From: Siccirubricoccus sp. G192
GTDB lineage: Bacteria; Pseudomonadota; Alphaproteobacteria; Acetobacterales; Acetobacteraceae
DNA length: 64,000 nucleotides
Assembly (NCBI RefSeq): GCF_019084075.1
Contig: NZ_JAHREN010000001.1
Location: forward strand, 4,800,501-4,864,500
Direction: 5' to 3'
Position 1 is the stretch's first letter; each line of letters opens with the position of its first letter. Under the pieces are notes generated by a model. The model saw only the letters and a program-made list of their open reading frames with translations, searched no databases and was not told the origin of the DNA. The translations under genes and the position numbers were made by a program. Of the stretch, positions 37,020 to 45,406 are shown in pieces.

Positions 37020-37249
37020 GGCGAGGCTTTCCGGCGCAAGACGAAGCGATAGACCCCTTCGCTTTCACCGAAGGAGACCAGCTCATGCCCGGTTTCCTGG
37101 CAGAAGGCGGAGAAGTCCTTCACGCTGGCCGGATCGGTGGCCAGCACGGTGAGGCGGGCGCCGGGCGCCAGACTGCGCAGCGCCTTGTTCGCCTTCAGCA
37201 CGGGCAAGGGACAGGAGAGGCCCTGCACATCGAGCAGCGTTTCCGACAT
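37016..37249 (-). CDS. TusA-family sulfurtransferase
   Basis: A 77-residue protein of the TusA/SirA fold. LDVQGLSCPLPVLKANKAL contains the C-P-x-P motif with the active Cys13. TusA relays persulfide sulfur for tRNA thiolation or sulfur oxidation, but many stand-alone paralogues have unknown jobs. Its stop overlaps the deacetylase ATG (ATGA). It is the first gene of the operon, divergent from the ROK kinase. Confidence 0.9.
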   Translation of the reverse strand: MSETLLDVQGLSCPLPVLKANKALRSLAPGARLTVLATDPASVKDFSAFCQETGHELVSFGESEGVYRFVLRRKASP

Positions 37250-37265
37250 GCCCCCGAGTGCAGCA

Positions 37266-37360
37266 CCCCGGACGCGCTACCGCAAGGTGGCGCTTTCCCG
37301 GACCCGCCGCTGCAAGCGGCGGCGTCCCGGACGCATTGTCGCAAGGCTTGCGAATCCGGG
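37266..37360. repeat. three tandem hairpin repeats of about 29 bases
   Basis: Each unit begins CCCGGACSC and carries a stem: CGCTACC-GCAA-GGTGGCG, then CCGCCGCT-GCA-AGCGGCGG (37304-37322, perfect), then CGCAAG-G-CTTGCG. A further CCGGGACC closes the array. It sits in the divergent promoter region between tusA and the ROK gene. It may act as an operator array, mRNA hairpins or a REP-type element. Confidence 0.6.
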
Positions 37361-37387
37361 ACCGGCTGGCCCACCCTGCGGCGCAGC

Positions 37388-38278
37388 ATGATCCGCATCG
37401 GCATCGACCTCGGCGGCACCAAGACGGAGATCGCGGCCCTGGACGCGGCGGGCGCCGTGCTGCTGCGCCGCCGCGCGCCGACGCCGCCGAGCTACCCCGG
37501 CGTCATCGCCCTGCTGGGCGAAATGGTGGAGGCGGCGGAGGCGGCGCTGGGCCAGGCCGGTACGGTGGGGGTGGGCATCCCCGGCAGCCTCTCGCCGGCC
37601 ACCGGGCTGGTGCGGGGCGCCAATTCTACCTGGCTGAATGGCGGCCGGCTGGATCGGGACCTGGAGGCGCGGCTCCGCCGCCCCCTCCGCATCAGCAACG
37701 ACGCCAATTGCCTGGCGATGAGCGAGGCGGCGGATGGCGCCGGGGCCGGCCACCGCACGGTCTTCGCCGCCATCCTCGGCACCGGGGTCGGCGCCGGGAT
37801 CGTCACCGGCGGGCGCCTGCTGGAAGGGCGGAACCGCATCGCCGGCGAATGGGGCCACAACCCGCTGCCCTGGATGACGGCCGAGGAACACCCCGGCCCG
37901 GAATGCTGGTGCGGCCGGCGCGGCTGCACCGAGACCTTCCTCTGCGGCCCGGCCCTCGCCGCCGATGCGGATGGGCCGGGGGCGCGGGATGCCGGCACCC
38001 TGCCCGCCCGCGCCGCCGCAGGCGATACGCGCGCCGCCGCCGCGCTGGTGCGGCACACCGAAAGGCTGGCGCGGGCCCTGGCGCAGGTCATCAACCTGCT
38101 GGACCCGGATTGCATCGTGCTGGGCGGCGGGCTCTCCAACATGGCGCATCTCTACCGGGAGGTGCCGGCGCTCTGGCCCCGCTGGGTCTTCAGCGACAGC
38201 GTCACCACGCCGCTGCTGCCGGCCGCGCATGGCGACAGTTCCGGCGTGCTCGGCGCGGCAAGGCTCTGGGATGCGTGA
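37388..38278 (+). CDS. ROK family sugar kinase, fructokinase-like
   Basis: A 296-residue ATP-dependent hexose kinase. MIRIGIDLGGTKTEIAALD is the phosphate-binding start. NDANCLAMSEA and the ROK zinc motif C-W-C-G-R-R-G-C (about 178-185) with the preceding GEWGHNPLPW are present. GGGLSNM near the end completes the nucleotide site. A fructokinase or N-acetylglucosamine kinase role is most likely. It overlaps the following membrane-protein gene by 8 bases. Confidence 0.92.
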   Translation: MIRIGIDLGGTKTEIAALDAAGAVLLRRRAPTPPSYPGVIALLGEMVEAAEAALGQAGTVGVGIPGSLSPATGLVRGANSTWLNGGRLDRDLEARLRRPLRISNDANCLAMSEAADGAGAGHRTVFAAILGTGVGAGIVTGGRLLEGRNRIAGEWGHNPLPWMTAEEHPGPECWCGRRGCTETFLCGPALAADADGPGARDAGTLPARAAAGDTRAAAALVRHTERLARALAQVINLLDPDCIVLGGGLSNMAHLYREVPALWPRWVFSDSVTTPLLPAAHGDSSGVLGAARLWDA

Positions 38279-38663
38279 GATGCGGGCCGGGCTGGCCTAT
38301 GCGGCGCTGGCCCTGGCGGCGGGCTGGGTGCTGGGGCCGTTCCGGGAGTTCCTGCTGGTGCCGCGGATCGGGCCGGGCGCGGCGGTGCTGGTGGAGGCGC
38401 CGCTGATGCTGCTCGCCTGCCTGCTCGCGGCGCGCTGGGCGGCGACGCGGCTGGCCGTGCCGGCGCGGCCGGGGCCACGGGCGCGCATGGGGCTCACGGC
38501 GCTGCTGCTGCTGGCGGCGGAACTTGCCGGAAGCTGGGCCCTGCGCGGCCTGGCGCCGCGGGCCTGGCTGGCGCGGTTCGGCACCGCGGAAGGGGCCGTT
38601 TCGCTGCTGCTGTTCGGCCTCTTTGCCGCGCTGCCCCTGCTGCTGCTGGCCGGGCGGCGCTGA
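38271..38663 (+). CDS. small four-helix membrane protein
   Basis: A 130-residue protein with about four hydrophobic helices, starting MREMRAGLAYAALALAAGWVL and ending LLLFGLFAALPLLLLAGRR. GPFREFLLVPRIGPGAAVLVEAP is the most recognisable loop. I cannot assign a family. The gene overlaps the ROK stop and ends TGATG into dinB, so it is embedded in a three-gene overlapping set. Confidence 0.65.
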   Translation: MREMRAGLAYAALALAAGWVLGPFREFLLVPRIGPGAAVLVEAPLMLLACLLAARWAATRLAVPARPGPRARMGLTALLLLAAELAGSWALRGLAPRAWLARFGTAEGAVSLLLFGLFAALPLLLLAGRR

Positions 38664-39940
38664 TGCCCGCCCTCTGCCGCGACTGTTTCCTGGAAGTGCC
38701 GGCGGAGCGCGCCGCCTGCGCCTGCGGCTCCCGCCGCATCATCCGGCACCGGGAGCTTTTCGCGCTGGCCGTCGCGCATGTCGATTGCGACGCCTTCTAT
38801 GCCAGCGTCGAGAAGCGCGACCGGCCGGAACTGCAATCCCGCCCGCTCATCATCGGCGGCGGCAAGCGCGGCGTGGTCGCGACCGCCTGCTACATCGCCC
38901 GCACCTCCGGCGTGCGCAGCGCAATGCCGATGTTCAAGGCGCTGCGGCTCTGCCCGGATGCAGTGGTGCTGCCGCCGCAGATGCCGAAATACACCGCCGC
39001 CGCCCGGCAGATCCGCGCGCTGATGGAGGCGCTGACGCCGCTGGTGCAGCCGCTCTCGATCGACGAGGCGGTGCTGGACCTGGCGGGCACCGAGGCGCTG
39101 CACCGCGCGCCGCCCGCCGCCGTGCTGGCCCGCTTCGCGCGGCAGGTGGAGCGGGAGGTGGGCGTCACCATCTCGATCGGCCTCGCCCCCAACCGGCTGC
39201 TGGCGAAGATCGCGGCGGAGCGGGGCAAGCCGCGCGGCTTCGCGGTGATCGGCCGGGCGGAAGCGGCGGCGCTGCTGGCGGAGGAGCCGGTGACGCTGCT
39301 GCCCGGCGTCGGCCCGGCGCTGGAGCGCAAGCTGCACGCGGCCGGCTTCACCCGGCTCGGTCAATTGGCGGCGCTGACCGCGCAGGAGGCGGCGCGGCGC
39401 TTCGGCGAGGATGGCCCGGCGCTGGCCGCCCGCGCCCGCGGCGAGGACAGCCGCGCGGTGAACCCCGACCGCGAGACGAAAAGCATCAGCGCCGAAACCA
39501 CCTTCGATACGGATATCGCCACCGTGGCGGCGCTGGAACAGCCGCTCTGGCGGCTCTGCGAGAAGCTGGCGCGGCGGCTCCGGGAGAAGGGCTTCGCCGC
39601 CGCCGGCATCGTGCTGAAGCTGAAGACCGCGGGCTTCGCGCAGCGCACCCGCAATACCCGCCTGCCCTCCCCGACGCGGCTGCCGGAGACGCTGTTTGCC
39701 GCCGCCCGGCCGCTGCTGCTGCGCGAGGCGGATGGCACCGCCTTCCGGCTGATCGGCATCGGCGCGCAACCCCTGGCGCCGGCGGCGGAGGCGGATCGCG
39801 GCGACCTGGCGGACCCGGAGGCGCCACGGCGCGCCGCGCGCTGGGCGGCGGTGGAGGCGCTGCGGGCGAGGTTCGGCGAGGGCGCGGTGATGCGGGGGCG
39901 TGGGTTGCGGCCGCCGCACAGGAGCGGACCTGCGGAATGA
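38663..39940 (+). CDS. dinB: DNA polymerase IV with N-terminal zinc-finger-like extension
   Basis: A 425-residue Y-family translesion polymerase. The first about 35 residues hold Cys5-x2-Cys8 and Cys19-x-Cys21, a possible zinc site that precedes the polymerase. The catalytic core then has AHVDCDAFYASVEKRD, SIDEAVLDLAG (the S-x-D-E metal site), LAPNRLLAKIAAE, and the little-finger DNA-binding tail. Such Cys-rich leaders are known to me from other alphaproteobacterial DinB proteins. No LexA box was identified. Start ATG 38663 overlaps the previous stop. Confidence 0.9.
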   Translation: MPALCRDCFLEVPAERAACACGSRRIIRHRELFALAVAHVDCDAFYASVEKRDRPELQSRPLIIGGGKRGVVATACYIARTSGVRSAMPMFKALRLCPDAVVLPPQMPKYTAAARQIRALMEALTPLVQPLSIDEAVLDLAGTEALHRAPPAAVLARFARQVEREVGVTISIGLAPNRLLAKIAAERGKPRGFAVIGRAEAAALLAEEPVTLLPGVGPALERKLHAAGFTRLGQLAALTAQEAARRFGEDGPALAARARGEDSRAVNPDRETKSISAETTFDTDIATVAALEQPLWRLCEKLARRLREKGFAAAGIVLKLKTAGFAQRTRNTRLPSPTRLPETLFAAARPLLLREADGTAFRLIGIGAQPLAPAAEADRGDLADPEAPRRAARWAAVEALRARFGEGAVMRGRGLRPPHRSGPAE

Positions 39941-40023
39941 TTGCTTGGGATGGAGAGCGGGTCCTGCCGACCGGGTGCCAGGAAAGGAGCATCCGGCCAG
40001 GCAGGCGCCACGGGGCGAGACCG

Positions 40024-40419
40024 TCAGCGCCGGTACTGCTCGTCGCTCACCTTTTCCATCCAGTCGACAGGCGAGCCGTTGAGCCTTTCCTGGATGGCGA
40101 TATGGCTCATGGCCGTGGTCGGCGTGGCGCCGTGCCAGTGCTTCTCGCCGGGCGGAAACCAGATCACGTCACCAGGCCGGATCTCCTCGACCGGCCCGCC
40201 CTCGCGCTGCACCCAGCCGCAGCCGGTGGTGACGATCAGCGTCTGGCCGAGCGGATGCGTGTGCCAGGCGGTGCGGGCACCCGGTTCGAAGGTGACCAGG
40301 GCCCCGGCAACCCGGGCCGGATCCGGTGGGCTGAACAGCGGGTCGATACGGACCGTGCCGGTGAACCATTCCCCCGGTCCCTTGCCGGAAGGCTGGGAAC
40401 CCGCGCGCTTGATCTCCAT
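40024..40419 (-). CDS. cupin-domain protein
   Basis: A 131-residue single-cupin protein. Motif 1 is GARTAWHTHPLGQTLIVTTG (H-x-H plus the later Gln in place of Glu) and motif 2 is IRPGDVIWFPPGEKHWHGA (final His). The Gln at the Glu position is seen in related small cupins. Possible roles are in decarboxylase-like or isomerase reactions, unknown here. GGAGG lies 7 bases before the ATG at 40419. The frame two codons longer begins at a TTG. Confidence 0.87.
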   Translation of the reverse strand: MEIKRAGSQPSGKGPGEWFTGTVRIDPLFSPPDPARVAGALVTFEPGARTAWHTHPLGQTLIVTTGCGWVQREGGPVEEIRPGDVIWFPPGEKHWHGATPTTAMSHIAIQERLNGSPVDWMEKVSDEQYRR

Positions 40420-40500
40420 CGCCAACCTCCGATCCTATGCCGTGCTGCCAGATAGGGAGCGCCATGGCTGCCGATCAGGGGGCAGAACTGCGCTACAGTA

Positions 40501-41326
40501 TCAGGGCACCAGCCGCCGCACCCCATCCGCCACCAGCGTGCAGCCCGCCACCGCCATCAGGATCGCCAGCCCCGGCCAGAGCGCGGCCAGCGGCGCGCTG
40601 AAGACCAGTTCCTGCGCATTGGCCAGCATATTGCCCCAGGAAGGCGCCGGCGGCTGAATGCCGAGGCCGAGGAAGCTCAGCGTGCTCTCGGCCAGGATGG
40701 CGCCCGCCACCGCCATGGCGGAGGCCACCGTGATCGGCCCCAGGATATTCGGCAGCACGTGCCGCCACAGCAGCCGCGCCTCACTGGCGCCGGCCACCCG
40801 CGCCGCCGCCACGTAATCCTGCGCCAATTGGCCGAGCGCCGCGGCGCGGGCCAGCCGCGCCACACCCACCCAGCCGAACAGCGTCAGGATCACCACGATG
40901 CGGGCGATGTCGGAGGCGGCCTCGCCGCGCGGCAGGCCGAGCCGGCCGGTATCCACCGCCGCCAGCACCACCAGCAGCGGCAGGGCGGGCAGGGCCAGCA
41001 TGCCATCCGCGAGCCGCATCAGCACCGCATCCAGCCAGCCCCCCCGCCCAGGCCGCCGCCAGGCCGATGGCGGTGCCGAGCCCGGTCGCGCCGAGTGCCA
41101 CCGCCACCCCCACCAGCAGCGACACCCGCGCGCCGAACAGCAGCCTGAGCAGCATGTCCCGCCCGAGATCATCGGTGCCGAGCGGATACTCCGCCGAGGG
41201 CGGGCCATGCCGCTGGAACAGGTCCGGCGTGAAGGGGTCATGCCCGAGCGCCGCCTGCACCCAGGGCGCCGCCACGGCACCGAGTGCCAGCAGGCCGAGC
41301 AGGGCAAGCCCCAGCGCGAGGCGCAT
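40501..41326 (-). CDS. DppC/OppC-like ABC transporter permease, frameshifted
   Basis: About 274 residues after repair. The start MRLALGLALLGLLALGAVA lies at 41326. HDPFTPDLFQRHGPPSAEYP and GTDDLGRDMLLRLLFGARVS are the landmark DppC N-terminal segments. The frame then changes in the C7 run at 41039-41045 (G7 on the coding strand), and dropping one base gives AWAGGWLDAVLMRLAD. The permease core follows, with AARVAGASEARLLWRHVLPNIL (the EAA-loop) and a final membrane helix. It pairs with the DppB-like gene upstream. No binding protein or ATPase gene is near. Confidence 0.85.
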
Positions 41327-42264
41327 CAGCCAGCCAAGCGCGGGTCGAGCAGGCGCTGCGCCACATCGGCGGCGAGCGTCGCCAGCATCGTCACCAGCGA
41401 GGCCAGCAGCAGGGCCAGCAGCGCCAGGTTGTAGTCATTGCCCATGACGGCGTCATAGATCAGCTTGCCCATGCCGGGGCGGGCGAAGATGGTCTCGGTG
41501 ATGAGCGCGCCGGAGACCAGGCCGCCGGCATCCAGCGCCGCCACGGTCAGCACCGGCATCGCCGCATTCGGGAAGGCATGGCGCCAGATCACGGCACGGG
41601 GCGGGAGGCCCTTCATGCGGGCGGTGCGGATATAGGGCTCGGCCAGCACCGACTGCATCGAGGCCATGGAATGGCGCGAATAGGTGGCGAGGTTGACGAT
41701 GGCGAGCGTCGCCACCGGCAGCGCCAGGAAGCGCAGCGCCTCCAGCACGCCGCCGCTCTCCGCCACGCCGCCGGCCGGCAGCCAGCCCAGCGTCACGGCG
41801 AAGAGGATGATGAGCAGGATGCCGAGCCAGAAGCTCGGCGTGGATTGCGCCAGGATGGCGAGGGCATCGGCCGCCGGCGCCAGGCGCGGCCGCACCGCCG
41901 CCAGCACGCCGAGCAGCACGCCGCAACCGGCGGCCAGCGCCAGCGCCGCGCCGAGCAGCACCAGGGTGGAGCCCAGCGCCGGCCAGAGCACCCGCGCCAC
42001 CGGCACGGCATAGAGGCGGGAGAAGCCGAACTCCCCCCGCAGCACCGCCGCGCCCCAGGCGAGGTAGCGTTCGTGCAGTGGCCGGTCGAGCCCGTGCAGC
42101 GCCCGCATCCGCTCCAGGTCCGCGGCGGTCAGCGCCGGGTCGGCGAGCATGGCGAGGTCCAGCGGATCGCCCGGCATCAGCCCCATCACCAGCCAGATCA
42201 GGGCCGAGAGGATGAGGAGGGTGACGGCGATCTGCAGCAGCCGCGCGGCGATCAGGCGAGGCAT
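41326..42264 (-). CDS. DppB/OppB-like ABC transporter permease
   Basis: A 312-residue inner-membrane protein. The first helix and loop RLLQIAVTLLILSALIWLVM, followed by MPGDPLDLAMLADPALTAAD, are the DppB type. The permease EAA loop is RTARMKGLPPRAVIWRHAFPNA. The predicted role is oligopeptide, dipeptide or nickel uptake. It overlaps the DppC-like start by one base (TGATG). No substrate-binding or ATP-binding partner gene is next to it. Confidence 0.92.
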   Translation of the reverse strand: MPRLIAARLLQIAVTLLILSALIWLVMGLMPGDPLDLAMLADPALTAADLERMRALHGLDRPLHERYLAWGAAVLRGEFGFSRLYAVPVARVLWPALGSTLVLLGAALALAAGCGVLLGVLAAVRPRLAPAADALAILAQSTPSFWLGILLIILFAVTLGWLPAGGVAESGGVLEALRFLALPVATLAIVNLATYSRHSMASMQSVLAEPYIRTARMKGLPPRAVIWRHAFPNAAMPVLTVAALDAGGLVSGALITETIFARPGMGKLIYDAVMGNDYNLALLALLLASLVTMLATLAADVAQRLLDPRLAG

Positions 42265-42377
42265 CGGTGGAGGCTAGCGCATTTCCAGGCGGGCGGTGAG
42301 ACTTTCACCCCCGCCGCGGCTGCGTTGCATGACGCCGGCCTCCACCACGGGCGAGCGGAGTGGTGCCCGGAAGCCCG

Positions 42378-43367
42378 CTAATTCACGCTCGCGCCGGAGA
42401 CCCGGACCAGTTCCCGCACCTTCTCCAGTTCCGCGAGCTGGAAGGCGGCGAACTCCTCGGGTGTGCTGCCGACCGGCTGGTAGCCCAGTTGCTCCACCCG
42501 CTCACGGACCGCCGGCGAACGCATCGCGGCCGCGATCTCGGCGGACATGCGGGCGATGATCGGCGCCGGCGTGCGGGCCGGCGCGAAGATGCCCAGCCAA
42601 CTGTTGAAGACATAGCCCGGCACGGTCTCGCCAACCGTCGGGATATCCGGCAGGCTCGGGGCACGCTCCTGGCGGGTGACGCCGAGGGCCCGCAACTGGC
42701 CGCCCTTCACGTGCTGTATCGCCTCGACCACCGGCGAGAAGATGACGTCGAGCCGGCCCGCAACGAGATCGGCCATCGCCGGAGCGCCGCCCCGGTAGGG
42801 CACATGCGTGAAGCTCACGCCGGCCTGCTGCTCAAACAGGGCGGCGGCGAAATGCTGCGAGCCGCCCGGGCCGCTGGTGCCGAGGTTCAGCTTGCCGGGA
42901 TTGGCCTTCGCATAGGCGATCAGGTCGGAGACGCTCCGGAACGGGACGGATGGATGCACCACGAGGATGCAGCCGCTCAGCAGGGCAAGCGAGACGGGCG
43001 CGAAGTCGCGCACGACATGGAAGCTCAGATCGGAATACAGGAACTGATTCGTCGCATGGGTGCCGAGCGAGGCCACGATGTAGGTATAGCCGTCCGGGGC
43101 GCTGCGGGCGACGAATTCGGAACCGATATTGCCGGCGGCGCCGGTGCGGTTCTCCACCACGATCGGCTGACCCAAGGACCCGGTGATCGCCTCGGCGATC
43201 ACCCGCCCGGCGGTGTCGGTGCTGCCCCCCGGCGCGAAGCCAACGACAAAGCGGATGGGGCGGTCGGGGCTCCAGCTTGCGGCAGCGGGTGCCGTCTGGG
43301 CCAGGGCAGCGGCCGTGGGAAGGAACGGCGCGGCGGCGAGCATGGAAACAAGACTACGACGCTTCAT
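42378..43367 (-). CDS. TctC/Bug-family periplasmic substrate-binding protein (3)
   Basis: A 329-residue protein with signal peptide MKRRSLVSMLAAAPFLPTAA. PDRPIRFVVGFAPGGSTDTAGRVI, SAPDGYTYIVASLGT, HVPYRGGAPAMADLVAGRLD and LPDIPTVGETVPGYVFNSWL are the family signs. The sequence is intact, with no membrane partners adjacent. It lies on the same strand as the HpcH/HpaI aldolase and about 210 bases downstream of it, so they may belong to one catabolic unit. Confidence 0.92.
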   Translation of the reverse strand: MKRRSLVSMLAAAPFLPTAAALAQTAPAAASWSPDRPIRFVVGFAPGGSTDTAGRVIAEAITGSLGQPIVVENRTGAAGNIGSEFVARSAPDGYTYIVASLGTHATNQFLYSDLSFHVVRDFAPVSLALLSGCILVVHPSVPFRSVSDLIAYAKANPGKLNLGTSGPGGSQHFAAALFEQQAGVSFTHVPYRGGAPAMADLVAGRLDVIFSPVVEAIQHVKGGQLRALGVTRQERAPSLPDIPTVGETVPGYVFNSWLGIFAPARTPAPIIARMSAEIAAAMRSPAVRERVEQLGYQPVGSTPEEFAAFQLAELEKVRELVRVSGASVN

Positions 43368-43516
43368 GAAAACGGCTTTCTGCTTCGTGCTGGGCTTTCT
43401 CTGTGCCTGGCGTTGAGGTGGAAGGCAGGACCCATTCGGGGGGGCCGCCTGCGGCCCGCCCCCTGGAAAAGACCGGCGCAGCCTGCCGCGCCGGCCTGCC
43501 CGAAAGTTCCGGCCGG

Positions 43517-43569
43517 CTTGTATCCTGCCGGCCGATTCACGCCCTCCGGCTGCGCCTTCGGGCGACCGG
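43517..43569 (-). repeat. dispersed intergenic repeat, copy C
   Basis: Reads on the reverse strand directly downstream of the aldolase stop at 43575, in the same orientation relative to the gene as copies A, B and D. On that strand it matches CGGTCG-CCCGAAGGCG, AGCCGGAGGGCGTGAA and CGGCCGGCAGGATACAAG. Confidence 0.75.
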
Positions 43570-43574
43570 CCGGC

Positions 43575-44402
43575 TCAGCCGGCAGTGGCCCCGGTCTTCG
43601 GGTTCGCGCGCGCGCTGGTATCGGGCGGCGGCAGGCCGGGGCCCTCGCCACGCGCCTCCTTCACCGCGGCGCGGGACGCCTGGACCATCAGGCCGACATC
43701 ATTGGCGATGGTGACCAGCTTGAAGCCCATATCTATCATGCGCTTGGCATAACCCGCCGTGCCGTTGTGCAGCCCGGCCGCGATGCCGCGCTTGGAGGTT
43801 TCCTTCAGCAGCCGCTCGTAGATCTTCAGGATCTCCGGCTCCTCCCGGTCCAGCTTCGGCGCCATGCCGAGCGAGAGGCCGAGATCGGAGGGGCCGACAT
43901 AAATGCCGTCGATCCCCGGCACGTCCAGGATGGCCTCCAGGTTGTCGAGCGCCTGCTGCGTCTCGATCATCGGGATGACCAGGATCTCGTCATTGGCGGT
44001 GGCCTGGTAGTTGCCGCCCTCGCCATAGAGGCCGGCGCGGATCGGGCCGTTGCTGCGGGTGCCCTTCGGCGGATACTTGCTGTACTGCACCAGGGCGCGC
44101 GCCTCGGCCTCGGTATTCACCATCGGGCAGATCACGCCATAGGCGCCGGCATCCAGCACCTTGCCGATGATGCCCGGCTCGTTCCACGGCACCCGCACCA
44201 TCGGCGTCACGCCATGCGGCTGCATGCCCTGGAAGCAGGCGACGCAGGAGAGGTAGTCCTGCACGCCATGCTGCATGTCCACCGTCACGCTGTCCCAGCC
44301 GGACTGCGAATACATCTCGGCGCTGAAGGCGGAGGGGATGGCGAGCCAGCCATTCACCACCGCCTTGCCGGACTTCCACGCCTGTTTCACCTTGTTCGCC
44401 AT
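43575..44402 (-). CDS. HpcH/HpaI aldolase/citrate lyase family protein
   Basis: A 275-residue metal-dependent aldolase. WDSVTVDMQHGVQDY, VRVPWNEPGIIGKVLDAGAYG, VIPMIETQQALDNLEAIL and DGIYVGPSDLGLSLG are the standard core. In the family a Glu and Asp (here in IETQ and VGPSDLG) bind the metal. It probably cleaves a hydroxy-acid to pyruvate or glyoxylate plus an aldehyde. The start is ATG at 44402 after GGGGGGAAACG. A longer start at 44417 is less likely. Confidence 0.92.
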   Translation of the reverse strand: MANKVKQAWKSGKAVVNGWLAIPSAFSAEMYSQSGWDSVTVDMQHGVQDYLSCVACFQGMQPHGVTPMVRVPWNEPGIIGKVLDAGAYGVICPMVNTEAEARALVQYSKYPPKGTRSNGPIRAGLYGEGGNYQATANDEILVIPMIETQQALDNLEAILDVPGIDGIYVGPSDLGLSLGMAPKLDREEPEILKIYERLLKETSKRGIAAGLHNGTAGYAKRMIDMGFKLVTIANDVGLMVQASRAAVKEARGEGPGLPPPDTSARANPKTGATAG

Positions 44403-44460
44403 CGTTTCCCCCCTCATGCCGCATCGGAATGGACCCGGACGCTAGGCGCGGGGGCTCATG

Positions 44461-44500
44461 GCGTCAACGCGGGGGGGCGTCAACGCGGGGGCGTCAACGC
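44461..44500. repeat. three direct repeats of GCGTCAACGC
   Basis: The 10-mer GCGTCAACGC occurs at 44461, 44477 and 44491, separated by G runs of 6 and 4. Each copy is nearly palindromic (GCGT and ACGC arms). They lie in the divergent promoter region between the aldolase and the amidinotransferase-like gene, as operator sites often do. Confidence 0.6.
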
Positions 44501-44539
44501 GGCCTGGACGCGCGCCGGGCCGCGCGGCACCCTCCCGCC

Positions 44540-45406
44540 ATGCCCGACTGGACCACAAGCTCGGAAACCGGCCGCCTCACGGAGGTGCTGGTCTGCCCGC
44601 CCGATCACTACCGCTGGATTCCCACCAACAGCATCGTCCGCCGGACGCTGGCCGGCGGCAGCCAGCCGGACCTGCCGGCGCTGGCGGCGCAGCATGGGGA
44701 GTTGGTGGCGGCGCTGCGCCAGGGCGGCGCCACCGTCCATAGCCTGCTGCCGGAGCCGCACCTCCCCTACATGGCCTATACGCGCGATTCCGTGGTGGTG
44801 ACGCATCGCGGCCCCGTGCTCTGCCAGTTGGAACGGCCGCAGCGCCGCGGCGAATACGCGCCGCTGCTGGACTGGCACGCGGCGCAGGGCAGCCGGTTCT
44901 GGCGCAAATCCTCGGCCGGGACCCTGGAGGGCGGCGATATCCATATCCTCCGCTCCGGCCTGGCCCTGGTCGGCGCCAGCGGCGGCCGCACCGACCTCGA
45001 TGGCGCGGCGCAATTCGCGGGCTGGCTGCGTGCGGAGGGCTGGGAGGTCAGGATCGAAGGTTTCGACGAACATTTCCTGCACCTCGACGTGCTGTTCTGC
45101 ATGGCCGCGCCGGGCCTCGCCGTGGCCTGCCTCGATGTGCTGCCGGAGGGTTTCATCGCCTGGCTCGCCGGCCACGGCATCCGCTGCCTCGGCGTGCCCT
45201 ATCGCGAGGCGATGCGGCTTGGCTGCAACATCCTTTCCCTGGGCGGCGGGCGCGTGATATCCGCCCGCGAGAGCACCACCCTGAACGCCGCCCTGCGGGC
45301 TGAGGGGCTTGAGGTTCTCGACCCCGCCCTCTCGCTCTTCACCGCCGGCGGCGGCGGCCCGCATTGTCTCACCTGCCCGCTGCGGCGGGAGGAGGAAACA
45401 CCGTGA
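44540..45406 (+). CDS. amidinotransferase/DDAH-like family protein
   Basis: A 288-residue enzyme of the arginine deiminase/dimethylarginine dimethylaminohydrolase fold. PYMAYTRDSVVVTHRG is the D-S substrate segment, TLEGGDIHILRSG the glycine turn, and HFLHLDVLFCM includes the catalytic His. Cys276 in GGGGPHCLTCPL is the nucleophile at the expected end of the protein. It hydrolyses or transfers amidino groups. Dimethylarginine is one possible substrate. Its stop overlaps the GTG start of the oxidase (GTGA). Confidence 0.85.
   Translation: MPDWTTSSETGRLTEVLVCPPDHYRWIPTNSIVRRTLAGGSQPDLPALAAQHGELVAALRQGGATVHSLLPEPHLPYMAYTRDSVVVTHRGPVLCQLERPQRRGEYAPLLDWHAAQGSRFWRKSSAGTLEGGDIHILRSGLALVGASGGRTDLDGAAQFAGWLRAEGWEVRIEGFDEHFLHLDVLFCMAAPGLAVACLDVLPEGFIAWLAGHGIRCLGVPYREAMRLGCNILSLGGGRVISARESTTLNAALRAEGLEVLDPALSLFTAGGGGPHCLTCPLRREEETP

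Noticed and set aside
37016..37249. Whether the TusA-like protein is the true tRNA 2-thiolation TusA
   Set aside because: The C-P-x-P motif is present, but no tusBCD or mnmA is nearby and the operon context is different, so no specific gene symbol was used.
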